From: Ctena decussata
Lineage: Eukaryota > Mollusca > Bivalvia > Lucinida > Lucinidae
Assembly (NCBI GenBank): GCA_963989385.1
Contig: OZ022509.1
Location: 74,546,667 to 74,610,666, forward strand
Direction: 5' to 3'
DNA length: 64,000 nucleotides
In this document: positions 34,501-43,311 of the stretch, piece after piece
How positions within the stretch are numbered: the first letter of the stretch is position 1
How the letters are laid out: every line of letters starts with the position of its first letter
The notes under the pieces: generated by a model
The model's input: the letters and a program-made list of their open reading frames with translations, nothing else
Databases searched by the model: none
What the model was told of the DNA's origin: nothing
Translations under genes and position numbers: made by a program

Positions 34501-37500
34501 AGAGGTGAGAGGTACGCGAACTGCGCCATTGTTGAACATGACCGGTATGGAGGAGGAAGTCTTATGACATGGGGCGGCATATCTGTTCGTTCCCGTACAG
34601 AGCTGCTTGTGCTTAAGGGAACTCTGACAGGCCAACGCTACATCAATGAAGTGCTACAACCGGTTGTTCTGCCTTTTGTTCAACAACACCACATACTGCT
34701 GCAGGATAACAACGCAAGACCTCATCGGGCGAGGATAGTACAGCAGTTCCTGCAGCAGAACAATGTGTATCATCTCGATTGGCCTACTCGATCCCCTGAC
34801 TTGTCGGCAATCGAGCATGTTTGGGACATTCTCGGCCAGCGTGTACGTCAGAGAGTTCCACGACCAAAAACGCTCCAAGCTTTGTGCGCAGCCTTGCAGG
34901 AGGAGTGGAGGAGGATACCCCAGCTACGATTGCCAGACTCATCAGGAGTATGCGTCGTCGCTGTGTGCCCTGCATAGATGCAACAGGTCGACATACGCGA
35001 TATTGACAGATTTGTGAGGTTTTATTGGTGACCCTAGTGATCTTCCATACAAATTTTCTCATATACATCTAGTGCTACAGACTCCAACGGATGGATTTTT
35101 GTCTGTAAATGAAATGATGTAATCAAATACCATAATCGCCCCATTTACCGCACGGTGCGCTTAACTTTTTCAAAATTGCATCAAAAGGTGTGGTTAAAAA
35201 CGCTTCTAATAACCGCACACTCAGAACGAAAAAACAACAAACAAACAATCGAAATAGTCTTGGCAGAAAAGTAATCTACCTTACCTTGATAAATTTCCGG
35301 GAGAAAAACGATCTCATGTCAAGTCGCAAATTATATCAGTATTAAATATGTCCTCATTATGCATGTATTTCATTCTCTTCATCCTTTTTCAATATTCCAA
35401 ATAAATATTCTGAAAGAAAGGAAAGTATTTCATCACATTTACGATGACCTAATATGTTATTGTTTAAACACGTCAGACAAGTTTGTCAGTGCTTTGGCTG
35501 TTCATTCATCGCAAGCGACCTGCTTTAAATTCACGGGCTTCTATTAATAACACACACATTCTAATTCTGGAAGATGCGGTCCTTTTGATCTTCCCTATTT
35601 CTGTCTGTTCTATATTACGTCCACGGGTGCAGAAATATTGGCAATGTGTCAAGAGAAAGGTACCATATTACATGTGCAAACAGCAAAGCCTTAGACCAGT
35701 CTGCGCATATTAAAACGATTATTTTGCAAACTATCGGCGAGTCCTGGAGATTTGTTAGACTGGTCAATGTTCGCAAATGCACTGTATGATGCGGGTGTTT
35801 GCTGATCGGACGTGTCCTGAGGCCCTTTTGAGGTCCACGGGCCAGCTATGCCAATGATAAACCTATCCTATGGCTACCGCGAACTTTGTTTAAATGTACA
35901 CTGACCATGCATATGCGCAGGCTAGTCGCTTCGTTCAATTTGCGCATGTATTCAGACTGATTTTGTTAGGAAACAAGAGTTTGTCGTTATGACAATTTAT
36001 TTCTTTTGCAACCCGGGTTTCTCATCTGTCGTTCATGTATCTTTCCCAAACGCACTTTAGCGCACGTGCACATTATCGCTATATATGACAAAATTGCTCT
36101 GAGAAATGGCGCCTTTTCGCAGGTACGAAAGGCAAAGACTCAGTTCAGCCTGCGCACCCCCGCAACCTCATAACTTCGTAAGCTCGATCCTTCTCGGATC
36201 AACATGTACATTCCCATTGTTGATGCACATAGAGAATACGCTAATCAGACGGCGCAGATGTGTCCGCTGTTCGCACTCGCACACACCATAACACTTCAGC
36301 CAACTCCGTAAATTATCGGCGAGGATGCCCGATACACAGTTCCGAGAATAGCTGCTAAGCTCCGTCTGCTTAGTTACTGTTACTACGTCTCACAAGCTTA
36401 CACAAAGATGGCGGAAAAACAAATGACAAATGCAAGTGCCTGCTAAATGTTGGCGATCTATGGCGAAGAATCAGCCTCCTCATGTCCTACACATAGCAGT
36501 TGGCGCATCATGCATTTCCGATGCGTTCTGTTCTTGCAAAGCAGGGTAAAATTTATTAAAAGTGGTGTAAGTTTGTTTTCTTCAAACAGGTATACATCCC
36601 TTCATTAACTGAAAGATAAAATCACGGACTTATGTTGGTATTGGCCACGTGCGATTTGTTTGTGAGACTATGTCACGTGCTAAGTTGTCGTTGCATTGGC
36701 CAGGTATACGATATCATGTGATTTTGTGTGACATTCTGGGTGTGGCTCGGAACTGTGTATTGACATTTAGACCGATAGAGTTGCTCTCTTCGCACATTGC
36801 GTCGGGAAAACAAAAACTGAATACATTGTCGCTGTTGAAACGGTAATGGTAAGTTGAACTTGATGCGTTTTGAGAGTTTCAAAAGGAAAAAGCAGTGTGC
36901 GCTTGTGCATTTTTTTTTCGGAAATGGCCTTGGTGTGCGGTTATAGGGGCATGTGCGGTAAATGGGGGGATTACGGTATATCAATTTCAGATTTCAGATA
37001 TGTCTTAGTTTCCTTTTATTTCACCTTACATACAAATATCCCTAACTTCTTTTGCCACGTATATATTAGTCCAAAGTTTTACAGAGTACTACCCCAACCC
37101 CGCTCAGTGACCTTGATGTCAAGGTCAGGGACTTAGGAAATTTGGTCTTTATTAAAGTGTTCTAATTGCATACTGATTCATAATGCTTGGCAGAGATTTA
37201 GTTACACTTGAACTGATGTTAGACATTTTTTTGAGTTTTTACAAACCACTATATACTTACCCCACTGGATGACCTTGAAGTCAAGGTCCTTGACTTATAA
37301 TTTTGTCTTAAAGATTTTAGTTTAAGTTATATATTTGTGAAGACATAGTTTCACAGTGCCACAATTGACTCAGTTGATACTAATACATGTACTTGGACTG
37401 ATGTTAGATAACTGTTCAAGGTTTTGATACATCCTAGCCCCCCCCCCCCCCCCCCCCCCACCCCTCTACTCCTTAATTCTTTGTACTCAAGCTCATGGAT

Positions 37501-38983
37501 TTTGAAATTTTAATTTTAAGACTTATTTCTGAGATAGCTTTTGTTTATAAATGTATTATCATTATGGACATGCTTTTCTGAAGTCTTATGCATAGCAGTC
37601 CACACCACCATAGCGACTGTGTGATGGGCAAGCAACTATTCAGGCGAGCTATGCTGTCAGGCGACAGCTCTTGTTAATGCATGACTTTATTACACTCTCA
37701 GATGCGATGTCATATGATGAAAAGCAGTAGTGCACTTTCAGAGGGTGCGACTCATCCATTTTCACTTTTGCCTCCCTTCTCAGTGGGGCTCAACTTTTAA
37801 AAAAATGATTTTGCTCCTGGAAGCAGTTTTTTATTCCTTTAAAAGCAGACAGCATTTGAAAAGGGATTCTTTGTCCAGGGAAGAAACCAGGATGTCAAAA
37901 ATGTTGTTCTTCTTTGTAAAAATGTACGAAAATCATGTGGCATTCACATTAAGGTTGTGATGACAAAGATCATTCTGTCCAATGTTTTGTAAATTAAATG
38001 CTGCATATGTGATCATGTTTTTTTGTTTATTTTTGTAAATGTTCACGTTAAGTTGTTCAAGCATGTTCAAGACTAACATTTTCATTAGTCAGTTAGACAT
38101 TATCTTTTTATCCAATGCAGTATGCAAAAACACTGCCAGTTTTTGCTGAAATAAATGTGAAGAGATTTTGCAATGCTCCTCACATTTTAGCACAAATTAT
38201 TAGCACAAGTATAGCATGACAACTTTGTTAAGTTAGTATCTAGTGATGCTTTTAACTACAGGTAAGTACACTGTGGTATTGATATTTGCTATTCATATTT
38301 AGAATTGCCTCAAAGCAATTGTTCTGAGGAATTTCTCATGAAGGGTCACAACACATATTTCTCACCGTTATGGAAGAACAAGAAGAGCTATTTTTGTCAC
38401 CTAGATGTTGGTGTCCACATTAGTGTTGGTGTTAGATGTTTTGGTTAAAGTGTTTGAGTGATAGGCAAGGGCAAGCTAGGTGAGCTGTCCTGTGCAGGGT
38501 CAGCTGTTGTTGACTGGAGAAATAGGGGGAAAAGCCCCAGGGATTATTGTTGATTATTTCGAACAGAATAAAATGTCTCTCCTGTAACTAGCAGAAGCGA
38601 CAAATAAGTATTACTTTTTTCGTGGCATTGGTGCTTTCATCAAGTTATCTAGTTAAGCTCTGTTTTGTGACAATGCGCTGACAGATGAGACACCAGTGTC
38701 AGCTGATTCCTTGTTTCTAATCATAAACTTTATTTCCCAGGCTTCTAAACTACTGAAGAGTGACGAAAAGCTTCAGAAGTGCCCAAAATGCTGTAAGCCA
38801 GCCAAAGTTCTCCCAGTACAAGAGAGAGGGAAATGTCTACAAGCCGACTGTGCCTTTGATTATTGTATAAAATGCTGCAATGACTTCCATAGCTCAAGAC
38901 CCTGTGTACCGGTCGCCCTCAAGCGAGCTAAAACTGACACTGTAGGTACCAAGAAAAGCAAGAAAAACTTGAAGCGGTTGTGA
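28573..38983 (+). CDS. FBXO5: F-box only protein 5-like (Emi1/Emi2) inhibitor of the anaphase-promoting complex
   Basis: Coding exons: 28573-29390 (the exon begins at 28564 after cttttcag), 30648-30765, 31697-31846 and 38741-38983, with GT-AG borders and consistent phases (2, 0, 0). The 442-residue product is close to vertebrate Emi1 in length. Residues 52-58 are DSGLGDS, a DSG-x3-S phosphodegron like those bound by beta-TrCP. An F-box-like region spans the first junction (ILSVILQYLDATDLC then SMHTVSESWQRIL). A D-box-like RLDL ends exon 3. The last exon holds the zinc-binding region (CPKCCKPAK, CLQADCAFDYCIKCCNDFH, RPC) and ends GTKKSKKNLKRL, the Arg-Leu tail by which Emi proteins block ubiquitin-chain elongation at APC/C. 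FBXO5 and FBXO43 share these parts; length favours FBXO5. An AATAAA follows at 39004. The 6.9-kb last intron is filled with nested transposons. Confidence 0.93.
29448..29508. repeat. Perfect-arm hairpin in FBXO5 intron 1
   Basis: caggctggtctgagtctttc and CTGTTCACAT mirror the right side ATGTGAACAG and GCTCAGACCAGCCTG. Possibly a heavily shortened relative of the GAGCCGCGACACGAG hairpins. Confidence 0.7.
29531..30127. other. Intron sequence, nothing recognised
   Basis: Part of FBXO5 intron 1. A short piece at about 30045-30115 (agagggcaaacagagttagt) resembles the hairpin family of 2025-2220. Confidence 0.4.
30128..30402 (+). mobile_element. tRNA-derived SINE (copy 1), in FBXO5 intron 1
   Basis: About 90% like the copy at 44761-45037, but the tRNA head is worn (GGGCCGCCTAGCGATAGGGC, GGGTTAGAAACCTGG). 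The body ACATACTTGCGTTTCTCCTT and CTTAGTACTGGTTAACCGC ends in (AATC)n. Same orientation as the host gene. Confidence 0.85.
30458..30598 (+). repeat. Second tRNA-type SINE, partial
   Basis: Head-like GCCCTGGTAGCTCAGTATGTAA-type start, then the shared body tgcacacagcctttcactat and TGACTGAAGTACTGTT, as at 47083-47280. Confidence 0.6.
31285..31495. mobile_element. Hairpin element, GGGGTCACAACATATG family, in FBXO5 intron 2
   Basis: agagcactagataagaggg mirrors CCTCTTATCTAGGGCTCT. The core CATATGTTGTGACCCCTCAT pairs with ATGAGGGGTCACAACATATG around CCGTCTCGTCGAGGCATTTC. It lies 200 bp upstream of exon 3. Confidence 0.85.
32888..33846. mobile_element. 959-bp CAG...CTG element inside the Tc1-like transposon (hAT-like)
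   Basis: Ends CAGTGCTCCAGATA and TAT-CTGGAGCACTG mirror each other. GGTTGA is directly repeated at 32882-32887 and 33847-33852. Subterminal repeats of GATCCGTA / TACGGATC type crowd the right end (33715-33830). I found no convincing transposase. Confidence 0.75.
34039..35009 (+). pseudogene. Tc1-family transposase, inactivated
   Basis: An N-terminal paired-type DNA-binding part (MGQVEVARRLGVSQSVISPL, then SGRPRS) is followed in the same frame, after two consecutive stops TAATAG at 34420-34425, by the catalytic core. The core has first D in LLTDESRF, second D in LLQDNNARPHRAR and E in SPDLSAIEHVWDIL, the DD34E order of Tc1 transposases, with the WGGI motif between. Near 34915 a single-base shift moves the C-terminus (ATIARLIRSMRRRC, GRHTRY) into another frame. 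Two stops and one frameshift mean no active enzyme, yet all three catalytic residues survive, so decay is recent. Confidence 0.9.
35130..36979. mobile_element. 1.85-kb non-coding TIR element nested in the Tc1-like transposon
   Basis: TACCATAATCGCCCCATTTA-CCGCAC at the left mirrors GTGCGGTAAATGGGGGGATT-ACGGTA at the right (about 26 bp, three mismatches). TA at each end may be the target duplication. The interior is unusually GC-rich for the window in parts (35700-36400), with CpG-rich stretches but no long frame. Superfamily unclear. Confidence 0.75.
37438..37459 (+). repeat. C(22) homopolymer
   Basis: Twenty-two consecutive C inside the right half of the AGCTCGCC element. Confidence 0.97.
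37720..37965 (+). repeat. Dispersed repeat, TTGCCTCCCTTCTCAGTGGG family
   Basis: Shares ordered blocks with 50340-50560 and, more weakly, 3320-3480: TGCCTCCCTTCTCAGTG, gaagaaaccaggatgtcaaa and TTTGTAAAAATG. Non-coding. Confidence 0.5.
38385..38515. repeat. Remnant of an AGCTCGCCTGAACG element
   Basis: agaagagctatttttgtcac, then GATGTTTTGGTTAAAGT, then GCAAGCTAGGTGAGCTGTCC and GGTCAGCTGTTGTT: both ends with almost no middle. 225 bp upstream of the last FBXO5 exon. Confidence 0.65.
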
Positions 38984-39151
38984 TGAACCTTGCTGGAGAT
39001 GATAATAAAGCACATCTGTGATAAATAGTGCCAGAATCAAATACTTCAGCAGTGTGGAAGTCTACAGGTAAACAATGACAACTGGCATCACCCGGCACAT
39101 ACAGGAGTGAAAAAGGGGAGAATCAGTGGACAGTCAAACAATCAACTGATA

Positions 39152-39391
39152 TGAGCTGAGACACAACAAAACCAACCAAGTGTGACATTGCGCCATGCGA
39201 AGACTCAGATCAGCCTGGGCATCCACCTGGTCTGATCAGGGTCTTTGCTGTGTGCTGAAACGGTAGCTAAGGATCTGATCTACTGCCATTCTGACAGTGA
39301 ATACTCTGATCAGACTGTGTGGATGCCCAAGCTGATCTGCGGCTTTGTGGGTGCACATGCCACTTTGTTGGTTTTTTAGTGTCACGACTCA
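39152..39391. mobile_element. MITE-like hairpin, GAGCCGCGACACGAG family, diverged
   Basis: tgagctgagacacaacaaaa mirrored by TTTTTTAGTGTCACGACTCA, with the GACTCAGATCAGCCTGGGCA arm. Directly downstream of FBXO5. Confidence 0.75.
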
Positions 39392-39536
39392 TATTAAGTT
39401 GCCAGTTCAAACAACACCATTCCTACCCAAGTATGCCATGTGACTGGACAGGACTGATCAGCTTCAGTGCAATCAGATCCATCTTCACAAAGGGAGACAA
39501 CTGTTGTGACGTCCTGTTTACTCTCCAGGGTTCGAG

Positions 39537-39668
39537 GTTATAAAACTTGAGAATAATCTCTAACTCAAAATAAAGCATACTGATTGGCTGCTTCCGAGCA
39601 TGTGCTCGGAAGCAGCCAATCAGTGTGCTATTTTGAGTTTGAGAATGTACTTAAGTTTTATAACCTCT
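39537..39668. mobile_element. CCAATCAGTG hairpin element
   Basis: gaggttataaaacttgagaa / TTAAGTTTTATAACCTC arms, inner GCATACTGATTGGCTGCTTC / GAAGCAGCCAATCAGTGTGC, loop CGAGCATGTGCTCG. A clean, complete copy of about 130 bp. Confidence 0.85.
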
Positions 39669-40232
39669 GGGCCTGGACAAAGAAGCACTTCTCAGATGGA
39701 GTGAACTAGTAAAGGAAAAATTTGCTTCTAGGCATCAGAAGTCTTTCAAGAATTTACCAAACTGAAAGCAATGCAAAGCAGAAATTGTAGAGTTGCTTCC
39801 CTTATAAGTGTTACCACTGATCTATGTGAACCAACAGCAAAGGCTCTGGCCAGACTGAACAAAAGCGCAGGCTGTTTTGGGTCTTTGCTGCTTGTATACA
39901 TGCCTAAGGTAAGGGGTCTTCTAAGCATGACATGGCTATGGGCTTAGCTGTAGTTAAAATAATCGGGTCTGGCCTAGGACTCTAAACAGGAATACAATGG
40001 CATATCAGGGAGTGTGTCTAGTCATTACGGCAGCATTGCATCAAAACTGGATTAGCAGCAGAATTCCAGATAAGACGAAATTTTCAGATGATTCTGAAAT
40101 ATCTAGTCTGTCTCCATTAGCCAATATTGTGGTCTTACAATAGAATGCATTTTAAATTACATTGATAGATATAAGCATAGTAATGTGAGCTTTGAATAAT
40201 TTATTGCTGTTGATCCAGATACAATAACTATA

Positions 40233-40475
40233 TGAGCTGGGACATTAAAAAAACAACAAAGCGGCATGTGCACCATACGAAGACTCAGAGAAGCCTGGGC
40301 ATCCGCCCAGTCTGATCAGTCTTGGCTGTGCACTTAAAGGATAGCTGAGTCTAATCTACCGCCATGCTGACAGCAAAGACTCTGATCAGACTTTGACTGT
40401 GCAGATGGCAAGGCTGATCTGAAAGTTTGCTGGTTGCAGATGACACTTTTGTTGGCTTTGTCATGTTGTGGCTCA
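40233..40475. mobile_element. MITE-like hairpin, GAGCCGCGACACGAG family, diverged
   Basis: tgagctgggacattaaaaaa and the mirrored TTTGTCATGTTGTGGCTCA ends, with GCCTGGGCATCCGCCCAGTC inside. Confidence 0.75.
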
Positions 40476-40570
40476 TATTCAGGAGCTTCTAATGAGTGAT
40501 CATAAATTTTGTAAAGACAAACATACCTTACTGTCCCTTTTTACAAATGCCTCACAGAGGCATTTCTGTT

Positions 40571-40586
40571 GGGGGGGGGGGGGGGG
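40571..40586 (+). repeat. G(16) homopolymer
   Basis: Sixteen consecutive G, just left of a hairpin element. Confidence 0.95.
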
Positions 40587-40597
40587 TATATCAGTGC

Positions 40598-40790
40598 AAC
40601 AGATTTAAAGAAAGGGTATCAGATAATTTAGGGACATTTTTTCATATTTCTGCTTAAAAACATGTTGTGACCCCTGATTAGAACTGTCTCAGTGAGACGG
40701 TTCTTATGAGGGGTCACAACCTTTGTGTTGAAAAATAAAAAATATCTCAAAATTATCCTAAAAACCCACCATATCAGGAGCTTGGCATAC
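40598..40790. mobile_element. Hairpin element, GGGGTCACAACATATG family
   Basis: agaactgtctcagtgagacg centre with ATGTTGTGACCCCTGATT / TATGAGGGGTCACAACCTTT arms and AATTTAGGGACATTTTTT / AAATATCTCAAAATTATCC outer parts. Confidence 0.75.
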
Positions 40791-41027
40791 TGACACGAGA
40801 TAGTTGTGGTATACAGAGCATTTTTGCATGGCAGACCTAATCATGATTTTAATCATACAAATTCCAATTTCACCTTTTATTAGACTTTCATATTTTATTA
40901 GTTATTTTTTGCAAAAATGTAATTTTAACGAAAGTTTGTTCCACTGTAGACGGCTGTCAGAGAAATGAAAAGCAAAGAAGTTTTAATCTTCGATCCATTG
41001 CAGAACTGATATTGTTTTAATGAACTA

Positions 41028-41096
41028 AAATTTTAGATTTTAATGAACTAAAATTTTAGATTTTTAATGAACTAAAATTTTAGATTTTTTAGATGT
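41028..41096 (+). repeat. AT-rich tandem repeat, unit about 27 bp, three copies
   Basis: taatgaactaaaattttaga repeated with a T-run spacer. Confidence 0.9.
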
Positions 41097-41553
41097 GAAC
41101 TGTGCATGTCTACACTAGACTGCACATTTGTGCAGGCTAATATTGGGCTGTGCAGTTAAACTTTTGTTAAGCTTGTTCCTGACAGAACTATGTTTGTTTC
41201 TTACAAGCCTAGAATAAAACATAATATAACTTTTAATTCAGGTTCTCATGTAGGATTTTTTTATGCATCAAAAATCTTTAATCTGATGCTATGCTTGCCG
41301 ACTTAAAATGAATAATATATGATCTTGTACTATTTTTAGACAACCTTTAATATCTTTAATAATATGAATTTGTGTTCATAAATATTGCAAATTCTCTTCC
41401 TTGCATACATGCACAGTTTTTATGGATTTAGCAGGCTTGTCAGTCTACGAGTCTGTTGTTGTTTAAGTTCTTAAACTTGAGCAATAGCTAGTTTTACAGA
41501 TAACATGAGTTTTACCTTGAGGAAAGATGTCTGCAGAGCTGGAAAATTCTTCA

Positions 41554-41790
41554 GGGGGATAATACCAATTTGGCTACCTGTGCTTTCGACTGAGTCTGTA
41601 CTATACAAAGTGGCTTTTGACCGAGAATACGATGGTAAGCATTACCAATAACGGTAAATGGTACTGTTGTTAATGGCTGTCGACCGAGCTCAGATACTGC
41701 TGTCGGTTTTCTTGTTCGACAGCCACTTTTGCATGTATGGTAATTGACTGACTTGATCAGTAACAGGTAGGCAAATTGGTATTACCCCCC
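41554..41790. mobile_element. 237-bp MITE with GGGGGATAATACCAATTTG ends
   Basis: GGGGGATAATACCAATTTG at the left mirrors CAAATTGGTATTACCCCCC at the right. Inner pieces gtggctttt and TTCGACAGCCACTTTT also mirror. Non-coding. Confidence 0.75.
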
Positions 41791-41889
41791 ATGTTCTTTA
41801 AAATTTTCACTCATTCAGCATGACAAAATGTAGGGTAATTTCAATACACAAGAAATAGTCAAGATCTATACTTTAATATCCTCCAGCAG

Positions 41890-42111
41890 GAGGCACTTGA
41901 CATTCCGAGCAGAAGAGTGGGATTTAACAACATTGTAGCCTCCACATCTGTGAACTGCTTTCAGAATCTTCCCATTTCTATAAACAGTCCATGGATACTG
42001 AGGAGTCTTAAGTTAAACACTTACACTCTGATCAAACTGGTAAAACAGCTTGAACAGGAAAACCCTGATCAGAAGCACATGCTGAACAGGAGCTGTTCAA
42101 ACAAGTACTAA
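41890..42111 (+). CDS. Possible terminal coding exon of an unknown gene
   Basis: After a plausible acceptor (tttaatatcctccagcag) the frame is open for 73 codons to TAA at 42109-42111, starting EALDIPSRRVGFNNIVASTS and later LNTYTLIKLVKQLEQENPDQ. An AATAAA lies at 42212. The peptide has normal composition and an amphipathic end, but I do not recognise it. It could be an alternative 3' exon of FBXO5, the last exon of an unseen gene, or chance. A worn copy of about 70 bp (CTTCAGAATCTTCCCATTTC) recurs at 42790-42900 with stops, which suggests duplicated, non-essential sequence. Confidence 0.3.
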   Translation, partial: EALDIPSRRVGFNNIVASTSVNCFQNLPISINSPWILRSLKLNTYTLIKLVKQLEQENPDQKHMLNRSCSNKY

Positions 42112-43311
42112 AGTACCTTTTAAGATGATATTACAAGATGTTGATAATATAATGTGTTCATGATTCAGTATTTTTTAAACCACTTGTGTTCAATTTTATG
42201 ACATATTTTAAGAATAAACTATATTTTGGTTTTTAATTGCTACCTTGTTGTCTTAAACATTTCCTCGCGCTTTCATATACTGGTCTGGCATTCAACACAG
42301 GCAATGAAAGCAATGTTCATGCCAAAGAAAATTTCTCTTTTAATTTCATTTTTTTTCGCATTTACTTTATTTAGTTTCAAATTATCATTTGTACAGACTT
42401 GACAGTTTGAGAAGACCTCTTAGATCATTTTTTTTTAAATACAGCACAAAAAAAAAGTTTTCACCAATTTGTTGTCATGACTGTTGTAGGGCACACTACC
42501 CGAAAATTATTTTTAAGAATTTCTTGAATATGCATATGAATTCAGTAAACCTTTTGATTCCCATTTCAAGACAGTGATTGGACGGTCTGTGAGACTACAC
42601 TTCTGAAACCAACTCAAACTGATGAGATGAAAAGCAAGCTTCTTGCATGTTGTATTCGTTGCCTGTCTTGAATGCCAGATCAATGTATTTCTGTTCCTAT
42701 AAAATTTTTCCTTACAGTGCGAAACTCAAAAACTTGATGTAGCTCTAAAAAGTCAGATGAACATACAAAATGGCAAAATCCTAGGCTATTTTAACTATTT
42801 TTTCCAGCACCAACATTTGCCGGGTCTAAGAAAAGTGTCTGAACATCAGCCTCCAGAGCTGTGAAGTGCCTTCAGAATCTTCCCATTTCCATTAACATGA
42901 ACCAGTGTTTAAATCTTTTGATGAGCTGGCAATTATGAAATGCATGAAACAAACGAGTGAGCTATTCAAGTTTGTTACCCAAGGAGACCAAAGTCTACAA
43001 AAATAGTAAGGCTTAGACATTGATGAATGTTGCAGCCAAATGCTTGTTCCATGCAGGTGAAGTAATATCTCATGACGTCACGTAAAATATAATGGTTTTA
43101 TGGTGCGTAGTACCCAAATGTGCATAAGTATTGGAAAACCTATAATAATAAATTTTCCATTTGTCCCAGATGGAAAATTCATTATATTTAGGTGTTCGAA
43201 TATATATGCAAATTACGATATTTTAGCATATAAAGACATCTTCATAAAAACAGACAGTGGCCTGGAACATGAACAAGCAAGCTTAAATCATGTTCATACA
43301 ATGGTCTAAAT
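42112..43311. other. No gene; partial duplicate of 41890-42000
   Basis: AT-rich sequence between the convergent genes. 42790-42900 repeats part of the candidate exon with changes. It probably includes the TSEN34 3' UTR near 43311; no clear minus-strand AATAAA is assigned. Confidence 0.45.

Larger units (their letters stand above)
32705..37059. mobile_element. Tc1-like transposon carrying two further insertions
   Basis: Ends CATAGCAAAAAAAGTTAGGG and the mirror of CGTGGCAAAAGAAGTTAGGG, flanked by TA on both sides (32703-32704, 37060-37061), the Tc1/mariner target. It holds a broken transposase (about 34039-35009). Subtracting the two nested elements (32888-33846 and 35130-36979) leaves about 1.55 kb, normal for this family. 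Confidence 0.85.
32187..37676. mobile_element. AGCTCGCCTGAACG foldback-type element, split by a Tc1-like insertion
   Basis: Left end tttttagctcgcctgaacga then AAGTTCAGGAAGAGCT and a GGCGTCGGCGTCAGCGTCCG run. Right end TATTCAGGCGAGCTATGCTG then GCGACAGCTCTTGTT. In between are repeats of about 180 bp (cactgtagttagatattggt, TCAGTGACCTTGATGTCAAG, GTCATGGACTTAGAAAATT), three before and three after the break. Removing 32705-37059 restores a continuous repeat unit. The element fills most of FBXO5 intron 3. Confidence 0.85.

Noticed and set aside
42605..42625. A third hammerhead core (CTGATGAGATGAAAAG)
   Set aside because: Only three bases separate the two core motifs, so helix II cannot form.
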